Origin: Faecalicatena contorta
Lineage (GTDB): Bacteria > Bacillota > Clostridia > Lachnospirales > Lachnospiraceae
Direction: 5' to 3'
DNA: 64,000 bases
Assembly: GCF_003149105.1 (NCBI RefSeq)
Contig: NZ_QGDS01000006.1
Span: forward strand, 124,001-188,000
The notes beneath the pieces were generated by a model. The model was not told the DNA's origin, did not search any database, and was given only the letters and a program-made list of their open reading frames with translations. Both the position numbers and the translations under genes were made by a program. Of this stretch, positions 50,268 to 59,919 are shown one piece after another. How positions within the stretch are numbered: position 1 is the first letter of the stretch; each line of letters opens with the position of its first letter.

Positions 50268-51254
50268 GTGGAGAAGATTAAAAACAACGCACTGGTTAAG
50301 AAGGTTGGCTTTAACAGAGTAGTCTTATTCTGTGTGCTGATACTGATGTACATCGTATTTGCCATTTTAAGCCCCACATTTCTTAGCTATAACAGAATCT
50401 TGAGTGCATTAAATTATGCTTACTTTTTAGGGTTCTTATCATTGGGAGTTACATTTGTTATTGCAACGGGAGGAATTGATTTTTCTATCGGACCGGTTAT
50501 GTTCTGCGCTGCTTTGATCAGTGGATCCTTGCTTACAAAATCAGGTGTGCCGCTTTTGGTATGTTTACTTGTTTCAATCCTGGTAGGTACCATATTTGGT
50601 ATTGTGAACGGATATCTGGTTGCTTACTGGAAGATGCCTTCTTTTATCACATCCATGGCAAGTATGATGCTTGCAAAAGGTGTAGGTTCTGTATTTACGA
50701 AAACACAGAGTATAAGCTGGCCTCAGTCCTCACAGGAAAACGGCGGATTCAGGATGCTGGTTAAGGTTACCACAGCAAGCGGCTCACAAATTCCTACAGG
50801 ATTGATTTTTCTGCTGGTGGTTGCAGTCATATGTGCGGTCATTCTGAATAAGACAAAAATCGGAAGATACATACTATGCTTAGGCAGCAATAAAGAAGCT
50901 GTCCGCCTTTCCGGCGTGGATGTAAGGAGATGGGAGATGCTGGCATACATCATCTGCGGAACTTTGGCAGGTATTGCTTCTATCGCCTATGTAGGTGCTT
51001 ATACAACTGTTCAGCCGGGACTTGGCGATACGTTTAACAATGATGCAATTGCGGGCTGTGTTATGGGGGGGACGTCTATGGCAGGCGGGATTGCTTCCAT
51101 CAGCGGCACATTTATTGGTGTCATGATTATCTCCCTTCTCCAGGAAGGTATTCTGGCAATGGGATTCCAGAAAGACTGGCAGTACGTGATTACCGGACTG
51201 ATTGTGCTTGCAGCAGTATATGCCGATGTACGCAGCCGCAAGAGAAAGAATTAA
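50268..51254 (+). CDS. CUT2 sugar ABC importer, permease 1 (third system)
   Basis: The protein has 328 residues. It starts with GTG at 50268 behind TTGGAGGA. An RbsC-type permease with about nine spans: ATGGIDFSIGPVMFCAALIS near 68, YWKMPSFITSMASMMLAKG near 120, LGSNKEAVRLSGVDVRRWE near 205 and CVMGGTSMAGGIASI near 263. In this operon a permease gene comes first and the ATPase lies between the two permeases, unlike in systems one and two. It is therefore a separate lineage of importer, more like xylose or galactose types. Control by the regulator at 45506 is likely. Confidence 0.92.
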   Translation: MEKIKNNALVKKVGFNRVVLFCVLILMYIVFAILSPTFLSYNRILSALNYAYFLGFLSLGVTFVIATGGIDFSIGPVMFCAALISGSLLTKSGVPLLVCLLVSILVGTIFGIVNGYLVAYWKMPSFITSMASMMLAKGVGSVFTKTQSISWPQSSQENGGFRMLVKVTTASGSQIPTGLIFLLVVAVICAVILNKTKIGRYILCLGSNKEAVRLSGVDVRRWEMLAYIICGTLAGIASIAYVGAYTTVQPGLGDTFNNDAIAGCVMGGTSMAGGIASISGTFIGVMIISLLQEGILAMGFQKDWQYVITGLIVLAAVYADVRSRKRKN

Positions 51255-51283
51255 TTTGAGATTAAGAATAGGAAGGTGAGAAC

Positions 51284-52777
51284 GTGGGAGAAGTAATTTT
51301 AACAATGAATGGTATTGATAAGTCTTTCCCCGGAGTACATGCGCTTGACCATGTTAATCTGGAAGTAAAAAAAGGTGAGGTTCATGCCCTGATGGGAGAG
51401 AACGGAGCCGGAAAGTCTACGTTGATGAAAGTGCTGACCGGAATCTATACAAAGGATGAAGGAACAATTACATATGAAGGAAAAGAAGTCGAATTCTCGA
51501 ATCCTAGGGATGCACAGGCAGCAGGTATTGTAATCGTGCATCAGGAGCTGAACATGATGAATCATCTTACCGTTGCACAGAATATCTTTATCGGGCGGGA
51601 GATGATGTCAGGAAAGCTTATCAGTGACAAGAAAATGAATGAAGAGGCAAAAAAGCTGTTTGATAAGCTGAACATTGATATTGATCCTACGGAGAAAATG
51701 GGGCGGCTGACAGTCGGCAAACAGCAGATGTGTGAAATTGCAAAGGCAATCTCCCATGATGCCAAGGTTATTGTTTTCGACGAGCCCTCAGCAGCCCTGA
51801 CGGAAGCGGAGATCGATGAGCTGTTTAAGATTATCCGTGACCTGAGAGAAAAGCAGTTGGGTATTGTATATATTTCTCATAGAATGGATGAGATTAAAGT
51901 AATCACAGACCGTGTAACAGTTATGAGGGACGGCAGTTATGTAGGGACTTTAATCACAGAAGACTGTACAAAAGATGACATCATTAACATGATGGTAGGA
52001 CGTGTCATTTATGAGGACCCGAAAACAGAGAGTAATGTTGCGCCGGACGCACCGGTTGTCCTGAAAGTGGAGCATCTGAGTGCAGGCAAGATGGTAAAGG
52101 ATGTCAGCTTTGAACTGCGTAAAGGTGAAATCCTGGGATTCTCAGGCCTCATGGGGGCAGGACGTACTGAGACAGCAAGAGCGTTGTTCGGTGCAGACCC
52201 GAAAGAAAGCGGGGATGTTTATGTCAATGGCGAAAAAGTGGAGATCAAAAGTCCGATGGATGCAGTAAAACAAGGCATCGGATACCTGTCTGAGGATAGA
52301 AAGCGCTATGGAATCGTGGTACAGAAAACGATTTCAGAAAACTCCACCCTTGCCTCCTTGGATAATTATATGAATGGCATTTTCATTAATAAGAAAAAAG
52401 AAGCGGAAGTGGCTCAAAAATATGTAGAGTCTTTGAAGACCAAGACACCGTCTGTTGAACAGTTGGTTGTGAACCTGTCAGGCGGGAACCAGCAGAAAGT
52501 GGTTATCGCAAAATGGCTGGTAAAAGACTGTGATATCCTGATATTTGATGAACCTACCAGAGGAATAGATGTTGGGGCAAAGAGTGAGATTTATCACCTG
52601 ATGAATGAACTGGTAGCGGAAGGAAAATCAATTATCATGATTTCCTCCGAAATGACAGAAATTCTTAGAATGAGTGACCGTATTGTTGTAATGTGTGAAG
52701 GCAGGAAGACTGGCGAGATGTCCATTGAGGAGGCAACTCAGGAAAAAATTATGCACGCTGCAACACTGAGAAATTAG
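51284..52777 (+). CDS. CUT2 sugar ABC importer, ATP-binding protein (third system)
   Basis: The protein has 497 residues. It starts with GTG 51284 behind AAGGTGAG. Two ABC domains: GENGAGKSTLMKVLTG near 36, LTVGKQQMCEIAKAI, VIVFDEPSAALTEAE; then GLMGAGRTETARALFGA, YLSEDRKRYG, LSGGNQQKVVIAKWL and ILIFDEPTRGIDVGAK. The Q-loop segment VIVHQELNMM differs from the IYQH/VYQHxT(A/S) form shared by the two other ATPases, supporting a different subfamily. It powers the two permeases on either side. Confidence 0.94.
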   Translation: MGEVILTMNGIDKSFPGVHALDHVNLEVKKGEVHALMGENGAGKSTLMKVLTGIYTKDEGTITYEGKEVEFSNPRDAQAAGIVIVHQELNMMNHLTVAQNIFIGREMMSGKLISDKKMNEEAKKLFDKLNIDIDPTEKMGRLTVGKQQMCEIAKAISHDAKVIVFDEPSAALTEAEIDELFKIIRDLREKQLGIVYISHRMDEIKVITDRVTVMRDGSYVGTLITEDCTKDDIINMMVGRVIYEDPKTESNVAPDAPVVLKVEHLSAGKMVKDVSFELRKGEILGFSGLMGAGRTETARALFGADPKESGDVYVNGEKVEIKSPMDAVKQGIGYLSEDRKRYGIVVQKTISENSTLASLDNYMNGIFINKKKEAEVAQKYVESLKTKTPSVEQLVVNLSGGNQQKVVIAKWLVKDCDILIFDEPTRGIDVGAKSEIYHLMNELVAEGKSIIMISSEMTEILRMSDRIVVMCEGRKTGEMSIEEATQEKIMHAATLRN

Positions 52778-52791
52778 GAGGAGATGAGAAA

Positions 52792-53796
52792 ATGGGAAAG
52801 AACGAGAAAAAGGGAAACGTATTTACCAATAACCCATTGGTAAGAGCGATTGGAACCCAGAAAATAGTTGTAGTCCTGGTGATTGTCCTGCTGGCTCTTT
52901 TCTTCAGTGTTATGAGTCCGGCGTTCCGCCAGTATGCAACAGTGGTCAGTATTTTTGATTATTCATACTACATCAGTTTTATGGCAATTGGTGTTACTTT
53001 TGCTTTGATTACCGGAGGAGTAGACCTCTCCATCGGGACCGGAATGATTGCCAGCGGTCTGATAGGAGGTTATCTGATTACCCATCAGGGAGTACCGGTT
53101 GGGGTCGGTATACTTGCTTCCGTAGTAGTGGGACTTTGCTTTGGGCTGTTCAATGCACTGCTTATTGCAGTGATGGATCTGCCGCCGTTTATTGGGACCC
53201 TTGGTACTATGATGATTGCCAGAGGGCTTGGCTCTATTCTGACAGGGGGCATGAGTATTACATGGCCTGCTGCAAGTGTTCCACAGGGATGGTTTCGGAG
53301 TATCTTTAAGATTAGTATAGGTACCATGAAGTTTCCTTTGGGGTTTGTGATTGTAGTCCTGGTTGTTATCCTGATGTCTACATTTTTGAACAAATCAAGA
53401 CCAGGGCGTTACATCATTGCTATCGGAAGCAATAAGGAAGCTACAAGACTTTCCGGTATCAACGTTGTAAAATGGCAGTCATTGGCATATATCATTTCCG
53501 GTATCTTTACTGGAATCGCAGGTGTTGCTTATTCTGCAACCTTCCAGGCTGTAGCACCTGGAACAGGAGCCGGCCTTGAGCTGGATGCCATTGCCGGAGC
53601 AATCATCGGCGGAACTTCCATGACAGGTGGTTACGGAACAATTGCGGGAACACTGCTCGGTGTATTTGTAATGTCACTGCTTAAGACAGGGCTTCCGTTT
53701 ATCGGATTGCAGGCGAACTGGCAGCAGATTATTACAGGTATTATCCTCATAGTAGCCGTATTGATTGATGTATTAAAAAACAGTAAACAGGTTTAG
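52792..53796 (+). CDS. CUT2 sugar ABC importer, permease 2 (third system)
   Basis: The protein has 334 residues behind AGGAGGAGA. An RbsC family membrane protein with LITGGVDLSIGTGMIASGLI near 73, MDLPPFIGTLGTMMIARGLG near 126, AIGSNKEATRLSGINVVKWQ near 208 and IIGGTSMTGGYGTI near 268. It is similar in length and motifs to the protein at 50268 (GSNKEA.RLSG..V..W is shared), so the two permeases probably arose by duplication within this operon. It is followed by a 96-base gap holding a stem-loop before the binding protein. Confidence 0.93.
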   Translation: MGKNEKKGNVFTNNPLVRAIGTQKIVVVLVIVLLALFFSVMSPAFRQYATVVSIFDYSYYISFMAIGVTFALITGGVDLSIGTGMIASGLIGGYLITHQGVPVGVGILASVVVGLCFGLFNALLIAVMDLPPFIGTLGTMMIARGLGSILTGGMSITWPAASVPQGWFRSIFKISIGTMKFPLGFVIVVLVVILMSTFLNKSRPGRYIIAIGSNKEATRLSGINVVKWQSLAYIISGIFTGIAGVAYSATFQAVAPGTGAGLELDAIAGAIIGGTSMTGGYGTIAGTLLGVFVMSLLKTGLPFIGLQANWQQIITGIILIVAVLIDVLKNSKQV

Positions 53797-53835
53797 TCAC
53801 AAGGAGATTTACAAATATCCTGATTAGGATTAACT

Positions 53836-53855
53836 CTGCCGGAGCTGGCAGTTTT
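53836..53855 (+). other. Small stem-loop before the third binding-protein gene
   Basis: CTGCC-GGAGCT-GGCAG (53836-53851) is followed by TTTT, 37 bases before the binding-protein ATG. It is the third case of this arrangement, with 20637 and 35701. Confidence 0.55.
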
Positions 53856-53892
53856 AATAAAAAATCAAATTCCATAGGGAGGAAAGAAAGCA

Positions 53893-55017
53893 ATGAAGAA
53901 AAAACTTTTAAGCGCATTGTTATGTGCAACACTCGTAGGAACCCTGGTGATTGGATGTGGTTCAAAAGCTGACAATTCATCCTCAGATGCAAAGACTGAC
54001 GAGACATCCTCAGAAGAGAAGGCTTCTGGAGGGGACTTGAGCATTGAAATCGTATCAAAAGGATTCCAGCACCAGTATTGGCAGGCAGTTCTCAAGGGAG
54101 CTGAACAGAAAGCAGAAGAATTAGGCGTTAAGATTAACTTCGTAGGACCTAACTCAGAATCAGATATTGCAGACCAGGTACAGATGCTGCAGAGCGCCAT
54201 CAATGCACAGCCAGGTGCAATTGCATTGGCAGCTCTTGATACAGAAGCTTGTCTGGATGCTATAACACAGGCTCAGTCTGCAGGAATCCCAATTGTTGGA
54301 TTTGACTCCGGTGTTCCGGGAGCTCCGGACGGCGCAATCGTAGCGAACGCTTCTACAGATAACTATGCTGCAGGTGAACTGGCGGCAGAAGAAGGATACA
54401 AGGTCCTGAAAGACAGAATCGCAAATGCAAAAGAGCCGGTAAGAATCGGTGTCATGGGACAGGATGCAACATCTGAATCCGTTGTAAACCGTGGTCTTGG
54501 ATTTATTGATAAAATTGCTGAACTGTGTGAAGCTGATGGTAAGACAGTTTCTGTTGAAGGAAATGACAGATACGTATCTGACTGTAAAGTTGAAAAAACA
54601 GACGGCGCTGACGTTATTATTGATATAGCAGTACCGGCACAGGTAACATCTGAGCTTTCTTCTCTGGACTGCCAGACACTGCTGAACAAAAAAGATATAA
54701 TCTGTATTTATGGTTCTAACCAGCACTCTGGTGAGGCTATGGTAACAGGTGATGAAAACCTGAACAAATTTGGAAAAGAGGATGATCAGGTTGTAGGTAT
54801 TGCATTTGACTCTGGTGAAGTTATTAAAAATGCAGTTAAAACAGGTAAATTTATTGGTGCTATCACACAGGCTCCGGTAAAAATGGGTGAAACAGTTGTT
54901 GAGCTTTGCGTAAAAGCTGCTAATGGCGAGTCCGTTTCTGACGTTGACACAGGATGCCAGTGGTACACAGCAGACAACATGGAAGACGCAGAAATCGCTC
55001 AAAACTTATATGACTAA
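53893..55017 (+). CDS. Sugar-binding lipoprotein of the third CUT2 importer
   Basis: The protein has 374 residues. The signal peptide ends in the lipobox LVIGC (Cys near 22). A Ser/Asp/Glu linker and a type I binding-protein fold follow (LSIEIVSKGFQHQYWQAVLK, QPGAIALAALDTEACLDAI, IPIVGFDSGVPGAPDGAIVA, IGVMGQDATSESVVNRG, ICIYGSNQHSGEAMV and VGIAFDSGEV). Despite a leader and signal peptide nearly the same as those of the protein at 35752, the mature part is clearly different and belongs to another group, so the 5' ends have been shared. It delivers sugar to the third importer. Confidence 0.92.
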   Translation: MKKKLLSALLCATLVGTLVIGCGSKADNSSSDAKTDETSSEEKASGGDLSIEIVSKGFQHQYWQAVLKGAEQKAEELGVKINFVGPNSESDIADQVQMLQSAINAQPGAIALAALDTEACLDAITQAQSAGIPIVGFDSGVPGAPDGAIVANASTDNYAAGELAAEEGYKVLKDRIANAKEPVRIGVMGQDATSESVVNRGLGFIDKIAELCEADGKTVSVEGNDRYVSDCKVEKTDGADVIIDIAVPAQVTSELSSLDCQTLLNKKDIICIYGSNQHSGEAMVTGDENLNKFGKEDDQVVGIAFDSGEVIKNAVKTGKFIGAITQAPVKMGETVVELCVKAANGESVSDVDTGCQWYTADNMEDAEIAQNLYD

Positions 55018-55089
55018 ATCTTGATACCAGAAACCCGGATTTGTTATCAAAGCTGATATAAACTGGGAATAGAAAGAGAGAACTTTTAG

Positions 55090-55183
55090 AGTCCTCCAAT
55101 AAAGATGTTTACAAAATCATTGTTGTTTTGCATGACGGCAAAACGATTACAGATGAATTGTAAGTAATCTTTATTGGGGGACT
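55090..55183 (+). other. Long folded element between the third importer and kdp
   Basis: AGTCCTCCAATAAAGAT (55090-55106) pairs with 55167-55183 over 17 bases with one G-T pair. Inside, ACAA..TTGT, AATC/GATT and GTTTTGC/GGCAAAAC pairs can form. It is followed by TTTATAG, not a clean T-run. It could be a terminator-like end of the importer transcript or a separate structured RNA. It lies upstream of the apparent kdp promoter, so it is probably not in the kdp leader. The rest of 55018-55231 shows nothing else clear. Confidence 0.6.
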
Positions 55184-55231
55184 TTATAGTCTGATTTAAT
55201 AACCAAAGGAAATTGGAATCTAGACATTTTC

Positions 55232-55285
55232 TTGACATCTATCCAGCTCGAATTGACACCTCGTTGACCTCTTTTTTGTTATGAT
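55232..55285 (+). promoter_or_regulatory. kdp control region with three phased TTGACA/C repeats
   Basis: TTGACA at 55232, TTGACA at 55253 and TTGACC at 55264 are 21 and 11 bases apart, about two turns and one turn. The extended -10 TGTTATGAT (TATGAT 55280-55285) follows without a properly spaced -35. This fits an activated promoter, with the KdpE-type protein at 62613 the natural candidate. Confidence 0.6.
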
Positions 55286-55381
55286 TAGCAGCGTAAAGAG
55301 CAGTGTTTCAGTAAAAACTGAAAAGCTGTGAATAATACAAAAATTTTTACAGCAGATCAAGTGAAGAGGAGATGAGAAAAT

Positions 55382-55471
55382 ATGGAAGTAGTTTTGGCAA
55401 TTACAGGAATCATTGGATTTGCCTTAATGATTTACTTATTTTACGTATTGTTTCGGGGTGAGGAATTATGA
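55382..55471 (+). CDS. kdpF: KdpF, small membrane subunit of the K+ pump
   Basis: A 29-residue frame runs from ATG 55382 to TGA 55469-55471, with AGAGGAGA upstream. One membrane helix ([21 protein letters not shown]) fills most of it, and a short RGEEL end follows. This is the size and layout of KdpF, which stabilises the KdpFABC complex. The stop overlaps the KdpA start in an ATGA, so the two are translationally coupled. It is easily missed because of its length. Confidence 0.85.
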   Translation: MEVVLAITGIIGFALMIYLFYVLFRGEEL

Positions 55472-57153
55472 ATATGATTATTTTACAGGACATTATCTAC
55501 CTTGTTCTTCTGGTCGGATTATCCATTCCGCTTGGAATCTATATGTACAAGGTACTGGCCGGTCAAAAGGTATTTTTATCCAGGGCGCTTGCCCCTATTG
55601 AAAACAAAATTTATAAAATAATGGGGGTCAGGAGCAGTGAAGGAATGGGAGCAAAAAAATATGCTCTTTCTGTTCTGGTATTTAGTGCAATCGGTTTGGT
55701 CTTTGTGTGGCTGGTGCAGATACTGCAGGGCTTGCTGCCGTTTAATCCGGCAGGAATTGAAGGCACAAGCTGGCATCTTGCATTTAATACTGCCGCAAGC
55801 TTTGTGTCTAACACCAACTGGCAGGCATATTCCGGAGAAACCGGATTATCGTATCTGACACAATTTTTGGGGCTTACTGTTCAAAATTTTGTATCAGCAG
55901 CAACGGGAATTGCTGTTCTATTTGCTCTGATCAGAGGATTTATTTTAAAGCAAAAAGAGGAGATTGGAAATTTCTGGGTGGATTTAACAAAAATAATACT
56001 ATATATTCTGCTGCCGCTTTCTTTTGTAACAGCACTACTGCTTGTTTCACAGGGCATCGTACAAACCTTTGCCCCCTATAAAGAAGTAGCTATGCTTGAA
56101 AGTGGAGCCGCGCAAACCATTCCGCTTGGGCCGGCAGCAAGTCAGATTGCAATCAAGCAGCTGGGAACAAATGGCGGAGGCTTTTTCGGACTTAACTCTG
56201 CCTTCCCGCTGGAAAATGCCACATCATTTTCAAACTTAATAGAATGCTTGTTACTGTTACTGATTCCCGCTGCTCTTTGCATTACATTTGGAAAAGCGGT
56301 AAAGGACAGCCGTGAGGGAAGAGCAATTTATCTTGCAATGATGATTTTGTTTATTGCATGCGTTGGGGTTACAACGGTAAGTGAGCAGTATATGGGACCT
56401 TCTTTTGAAGGTGTTGCTGTTTCTGGCAGCATGGAGGGGAAAGAGGTCGTGCATGGCGTAGGCGCTTCCGCATTGTGGGCGGCAGCTACCACGGCGGCAT
56501 CCAATGGCTCCGTAAATGCTATGCATGACAGTTTCACTCCATTAGGAGGAATGGTTCCCATGTTTTTGATGCAGCTTGGCGAAATTGTCTTTGGAGGCGC
56601 AGGCAGTGGATTATATGGAATGCTGGCCTTTGTACTGCTGACTGTATTTATCGCAGGGCTTATGGTAGGACGTACACCGGAATATCTGGGCAAGAAGGTA
56701 GAGCCTTATGATATGAGAATGGTCTGCCTGATTGTGCTTGCTCCCCTGATGTTCACACTTCTCGGAACTGCAGCCGCGGTTCTGATACCGGATGCCGGCT
56801 CATGGCTGACAAACTCGGGGGCACATGGGTTTTCTGAAATCCTTTATGGGTTCTCTTCCATGGCCAATAACAACGGAAGCGCTTTTGCCGGATTTCATGC
56901 AAACACCGTATTTACCAATGTAGCCGGCGGAATCATTATGCTGCTGACCCGTTTTATCCCTATGACGGCAGTTATTTTCCTTGCAGGAAATATGGCGAAG
57001 AAAAAGGCGGTTGCAGTCAGTGAGGGAACCTTACTGACAACGAATGCTATGTTTGTCGGACTTTTAATTGGTATCATTCTGATTGTCGGTGCACTGAGCT
57101 CTTTACCGGCACTGGCTTTGGGCCCTATTGCCGATTATTTTACAATGCGATAG
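55468..57153 (+). CDS. kdpA: KdpA, potassium-translocating subunit
   Basis: The protein has 561 residues. It has many membrane spans, with the K+ selectivity-type segments visible: [14 protein letters not shown] near 112, [20 protein letters not shown] near 230, [20 protein letters not shown] near 341 and [14 protein letters not shown] near 466. These four repeats are the pore loops of KdpA, which is related to K+ channels and binds K+ from outside. It is the second gene of kdpFABC, and its length is that of the family. The gene is complete. Confidence 0.95.
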   Translation: MNMIILQDIIYLVLLVGLSIPLGIYMYKVLAGQKVFLSRALAPIENKIYKIMGVRSSEGMGAKKYALSVLVFSAIGLVFVWLVQILQGLLPFNPAGIEGTSWHLAFNTAASFVSNTNWQAYSGETGLSYLTQFLGLTVQNFVSAATGIAVLFALIRGFILKQKEEIGNFWVDLTKIILYILLPLSFVTALLLVSQGIVQTFAPYKEVAMLESGAAQTIPLGPAASQIAIKQLGTNGGGFFGLNSAFPLENATSFSNLIECLLLLLIPAALCITFGKAVKDSREGRAIYLAMMILFIACVGVTTVSEQYMGPSFEGVAVSGSMEGKEVVHGVGASALWAAATTAASNGSVNAMHDSFTPLGGMVPMFLMQLGEIVFGGAGSGLYGMLAFVLLTVFIAGLMVGRTPEYLGKKVEPYDMRMVCLIVLAPLMFTLLGTAAAVLIPDAGSWLTNSGAHGFSEILYGFSSMANNNGSAFAGFHANTVFTNVAGGIIMLLTRFIPMTAVIFLAGNMAKKKAVAVSEGTLLTTNAMFVGLLIGIILIVGALSSLPALALGPIADYFTMR

Positions 57154-57168
57154 AACGAGGTGATTTAA

Positions 57169-59226
57169 ATGGAAAGGAAAAGTATGAATAGAAGTATTTT
57201 CGCGGATGCGCTGAGGCAGTCCTTTGCAAAACTTGCTCCTGGTATTCAGGTGAAAAATCCTGTTATGCTGGTGGTTTATCTAGGTGCGGTTCTGACCACT
57301 GTCCTGTATTTTTTGTCTCTTGCCGGGGTGAAAGATGAAAGCAGCGGATACATCCTTGCAATTTCTCTTATCTTATGGTTTACAGTGTTATTTGCTAATT
57401 TTGCAGAGGCCATTGCGGAAGGACGCGGACGCGCTCAGGCTGATACACTGCGCAAGGCACGTAAGGATGTCAGGGCAAAAAAGCTTAAGTCTGCCAATAA
57501 CGTGAACGACTATACAGAAGTGTTCTCCGCCCAGCTAAAAAAGGGGGATATCGTCTATGTAAAAGCAGGAGAGCAAGTCCCAATGGACGGCGAGGTAATA
57601 GAAGGAGCCGCCTCTGTGGACGAAAGTGCGATTACAGGAGAATCCGCACCTGTTATCCGGGAATCCGGCGGTGACCGCAGCGCAGTTACCGGAGGCACCA
57701 CACTGGTATCTGACTGGCTTGTGATTGAGATAACGGCTGAGACTGGAGAAAGCTTCCTGGATAAGATGATTTCTATGGTGGAGGGTGCATCCAGAAAAAA
57801 GACGCCCAATGAGATTGCGCTGCAAATCCTGCTGGTTACACTGACAATCATATTTTTGGTTGTTACGGCCACACTGCTTCCCTTTTCAAGTTTTGCGAGC
57901 AGTCAGGCAGAAGCCGGCTCGGCAATTTCCCTTACAAACGTCATCGCCCTTCTGGTCTGCCTTGCCCCTACAACAATTGGAGCGCTTTTATCCTCTATTG
58001 GGATTGCCGGTATGAGCCGTCTCAATCAGGCCAATGTACTTGCCATGAGCGGACGCGCTATTGAAGCAGCAGGAGATGTAGATGTGCTTTTGCTGGATAA
58101 GACTGGAACCATTACCCTGGGGAACCGTCAGGCAAGCAAATTTCTGCCGGTCAGCGGCGTCACGGAACAGGAACTGGCAGATGCCGCGCAGTTCTCCTCT
58201 TTGGCTGATGAAACTGCTGAGGGTAGAAGCATCGTGGTTCTGGCAAAAGAGAACTTTGGTATTCGGGGGCGGGAGCTCTCAAAGCTGAACGCCAGCTTCG
58301 TAGAATTTACGGCAAAAACAAGAATGAGCGGCATTGACTATCAGGATATTCAAATCCGCAAAGGTGCAGCAGAAGCGGTAAAGGCATTTGTGCTTGAAAA
58401 TGGCGGTGTATATCCCGAAGAATGTGAACAGATTGTAAGACATGTCGCCGGAGTGGGCGGTACTCCGCTGGTAGTAGCAAAGAACAACCGGGTGCTTGGG
58501 GTTGTTTATTTAAAGGATATTGTAAAAAATGGTGTTAAGGAACGGTTTGAAGACCTGCGCAAAATGGGCATTAAAACCATTATGATTACGGGTGACAACC
58601 CCATGACTGCCGCAGCAATTGCTGCAGAGGCAGGGGTAGATGATTTTCTGGCGGAAGCGACGCCGGAAGCAAAGCTGGAGCTCATCCGGGATTATCAGGC
58701 CAAAGGACATCTGGTCGCTATGACTGGTGACGGCACTAACGATGCTCCGGCGCTGGCACAGGCAGATGTGGCCGTTGCAATGAATAGCGGTACGCAGGCG
58801 GCAAAGGAAGCAGGCAACATGGTAGACCTTGATTCCAGTCCTACCAAGCTCATTGACATTGTACGCATTGGAAAGCAGCTTCTGATGACCCGGGGTGCTT
58901 TGACAACCTTTAGTGTGGCAAATGATGTTGCAAAGTACTTCGCGATTATTCCGGTACTGTTTTTTGGAATCTACCCCCAGCTTGCTGTCCTAAATTTTAT
59001 GGGGCTCACTAGTGCCACAACTGCGATTCTTTCAGCCATCATCTATAATGCGCTGATTATCATCGCGCTCATTCCGCTTGCCCTCAAGGGGGTAAAATAC
59101 CGGGAACTTCCCGCCGGAAAACTGTTGGGGCAAAATATGCTGATTTATGGCCTGGGCGGCATTGCAGCGCCATTCATTGCCATCAAGGGTATTGATATGC
59201 TGCTCACTGCCTGCGGCATTGTATAA
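57169..59226 (+). CDS. kdpB: KdpB, P-type ATPase subunit
   Basis: The protein has 685 residues. ATG 57169 is preceded by GAGGTGA. It has the actuator motif [13 protein letters not shown] near 151, the phosphorylation site [11 protein letters not shown] near 305 and the P-type hinge motifs [14 protein letters not shown] near 470 and [20 protein letters not shown] near 516. [15 protein letters not shown] near 263 is the typical KdpB membrane segment. It hydrolyses ATP to drive K+ through KdpA. The length and motifs are complete. Confidence 0.95.
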   Translation: MERKSMNRSIFADALRQSFAKLAPGIQVKNPVMLVVYLGAVLTTVLYFLSLAGVKDESSGYILAISLILWFTVLFANFAEAIAEGRGRAQADTLRKARKDVRAKKLKSANNVNDYTEVFSAQLKKGDIVYVKAGEQVPMDGEVIEGAASVDESAITGESAPVIRESGGDRSAVTGGTTLVSDWLVIEITAETGESFLDKMISMVEGASRKKTPNEIALQILLVTLTIIFLVVTATLLPFSSFASSQAEAGSAISLTNVIALLVCLAPTTIGALLSSIGIAGMSRLNQANVLAMSGRAIEAAGDVDVLLLDKTGTITLGNRQASKFLPVSGVTEQELADAAQFSSLADETAEGRSIVVLAKENFGIRGRELSKLNASFVEFTAKTRMSGIDYQDIQIRKGAAEAVKAFVLENGGVYPEECEQIVRHVAGVGGTPLVVAKNNRVLGVVYLKDIVKNGVKERFEDLRKMGIKTIMITGDNPMTAAAIAAEAGVDDFLAEATPEAKLELIRDYQAKGHLVAMTGDGTNDAPALAQADVAVAMNSGTQAAKEAGNMVDLDSSPTKLIDIVRIGKQLLMTRGALTTFSVANDVAKYFAIIPVLFFGIYPQLAVLNFMGLTSATTAILSAIIYNALIIIALIPLALKGVKYRELPAGKLLGQNMLIYGLGGIAAPFIAIKGIDMLLTACGIV

Positions 59227-59237
59227 GGAGGATCAAA

Positions 59238-59798
59238 ATGACTAAAACAATGAAAATATTACGTCCGGCATTTATGTGCTTTCTTATTATGACAATATTA
59301 TGTGGCATACTTTATACAGTGGCGGTAACAGGAATTGCCCGGCTCATATTTCCCAGCCAGGCCGACGGAAGTATTATAACGGTTACATTAAAAGACGGAT
59401 CACAGAAGGAATACGGCTCTGCATTCATTGCCCAGGAATTTACGAGGCCGGAATATCTGATTGGCAGACCGATGGGAACCACAAATCTCTCACCGGTAAG
59501 CAGTGAGCAAAAAGCGCTTGTTCAGGAACGTATTCAATGGCTGCAGTCCCTTGACCCGGAGAATACGGCTGATATTCCTATGGATTTGGTGACGGCATCC
59601 GGCAGCGGTGTGGACCCTAATATCACGCCGGAGGCTGCAGAGTATCAGGTAGCCCGCATCGCCAAAGAACGGGAAATGGGCGAGGATGATGTGAGAGCAG
59701 CAATTAAAAAATATACCACAGAACGGTTTTTAGGATTTTTAGGTGAGCCGGCGGTAAACGTTCTGAAGGTCAATTTAGCATTGGATGGACTACTGTGA
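59238..59798 (+). CDS. kdpC: KdpC, accessory subunit of the K+ pump
   Basis: The protein has 186 residues behind AAGGAGG. One N-terminal membrane helix (FMCFLIMTILCGILYTVAVTG, about 12-33) is followed by an extracytoplasmic part. That part shows the family marks GSAFIAQEFTRPEYLIGRP, VTASGSGVDPNITPEAAEYQ and FLGFLGEPAVNVLKVNLAL. KdpC joins KdpA and KdpB and raises the ATP affinity of the pump. It is 11 bases after kdpB and ends the kdpFABC part. Confidence 0.94.
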   Translation: MTKTMKILRPAFMCFLIMTILCGILYTVAVTGIARLIFPSQADGSIITVTLKDGSQKEYGSAFIAQEFTRPEYLIGRPMGTTNLSPVSSEQKALVQERIQWLQSLDPENTADIPMDLVTASGSGVDPNITPEAAEYQVARIAKEREMGEDDVRAAIKKYTTERFLGFLGEPAVNVLKVNLALDGLL

Positions 59799-59863
59799 GC
59801 CGCGCAGTATTTTAGCCTTAGAGGTCATACGTTTACGTATGGCCTTCTGGCATATATGATACC

Positions 59864-59891
59864 TTGCCATAAAAAATAATTGTGATATGAT
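59864..59891 (+). promoter_or_regulatory. Promoter of kdpDE
   Basis: TTGCCA (59864-59869) and TATGAT (59886-59891) are spaced by 16 bases in the 121-base gap after kdpC. A small hairpin (CATACG/CGTATG, about 59826-59841) precedes it and may weakly terminate kdpFABC transcripts. Confidence 0.6.
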
Positions 59892-59919
59892 TGTTAAATA
59901 TAAGAGGTGGTGAAGCAAA

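Noticed and set aside
54160-55002. 280-codon minus-strand frame opposite the third binding protein
   Set aside because: Very rich in Cys, Asn, Ser and Phe, the usual mirror of a well-expressed gene on the other strand; no start signal.
55062-55163. Short frame ending YKIIVVLHDGKTITDEL inside the folded element
   Set aside because: It reads like protein, but has no start codon or ribosome site and lies wholly in the paired element; chance is more likely.
55018-55381. Cyclic di-AMP (ydaO-type) riboswitch before kdp
   Set aside because: Expected from biology, but the conserved core I know for this class is not seen, and the apparent promoter lies downstream of the folded part.
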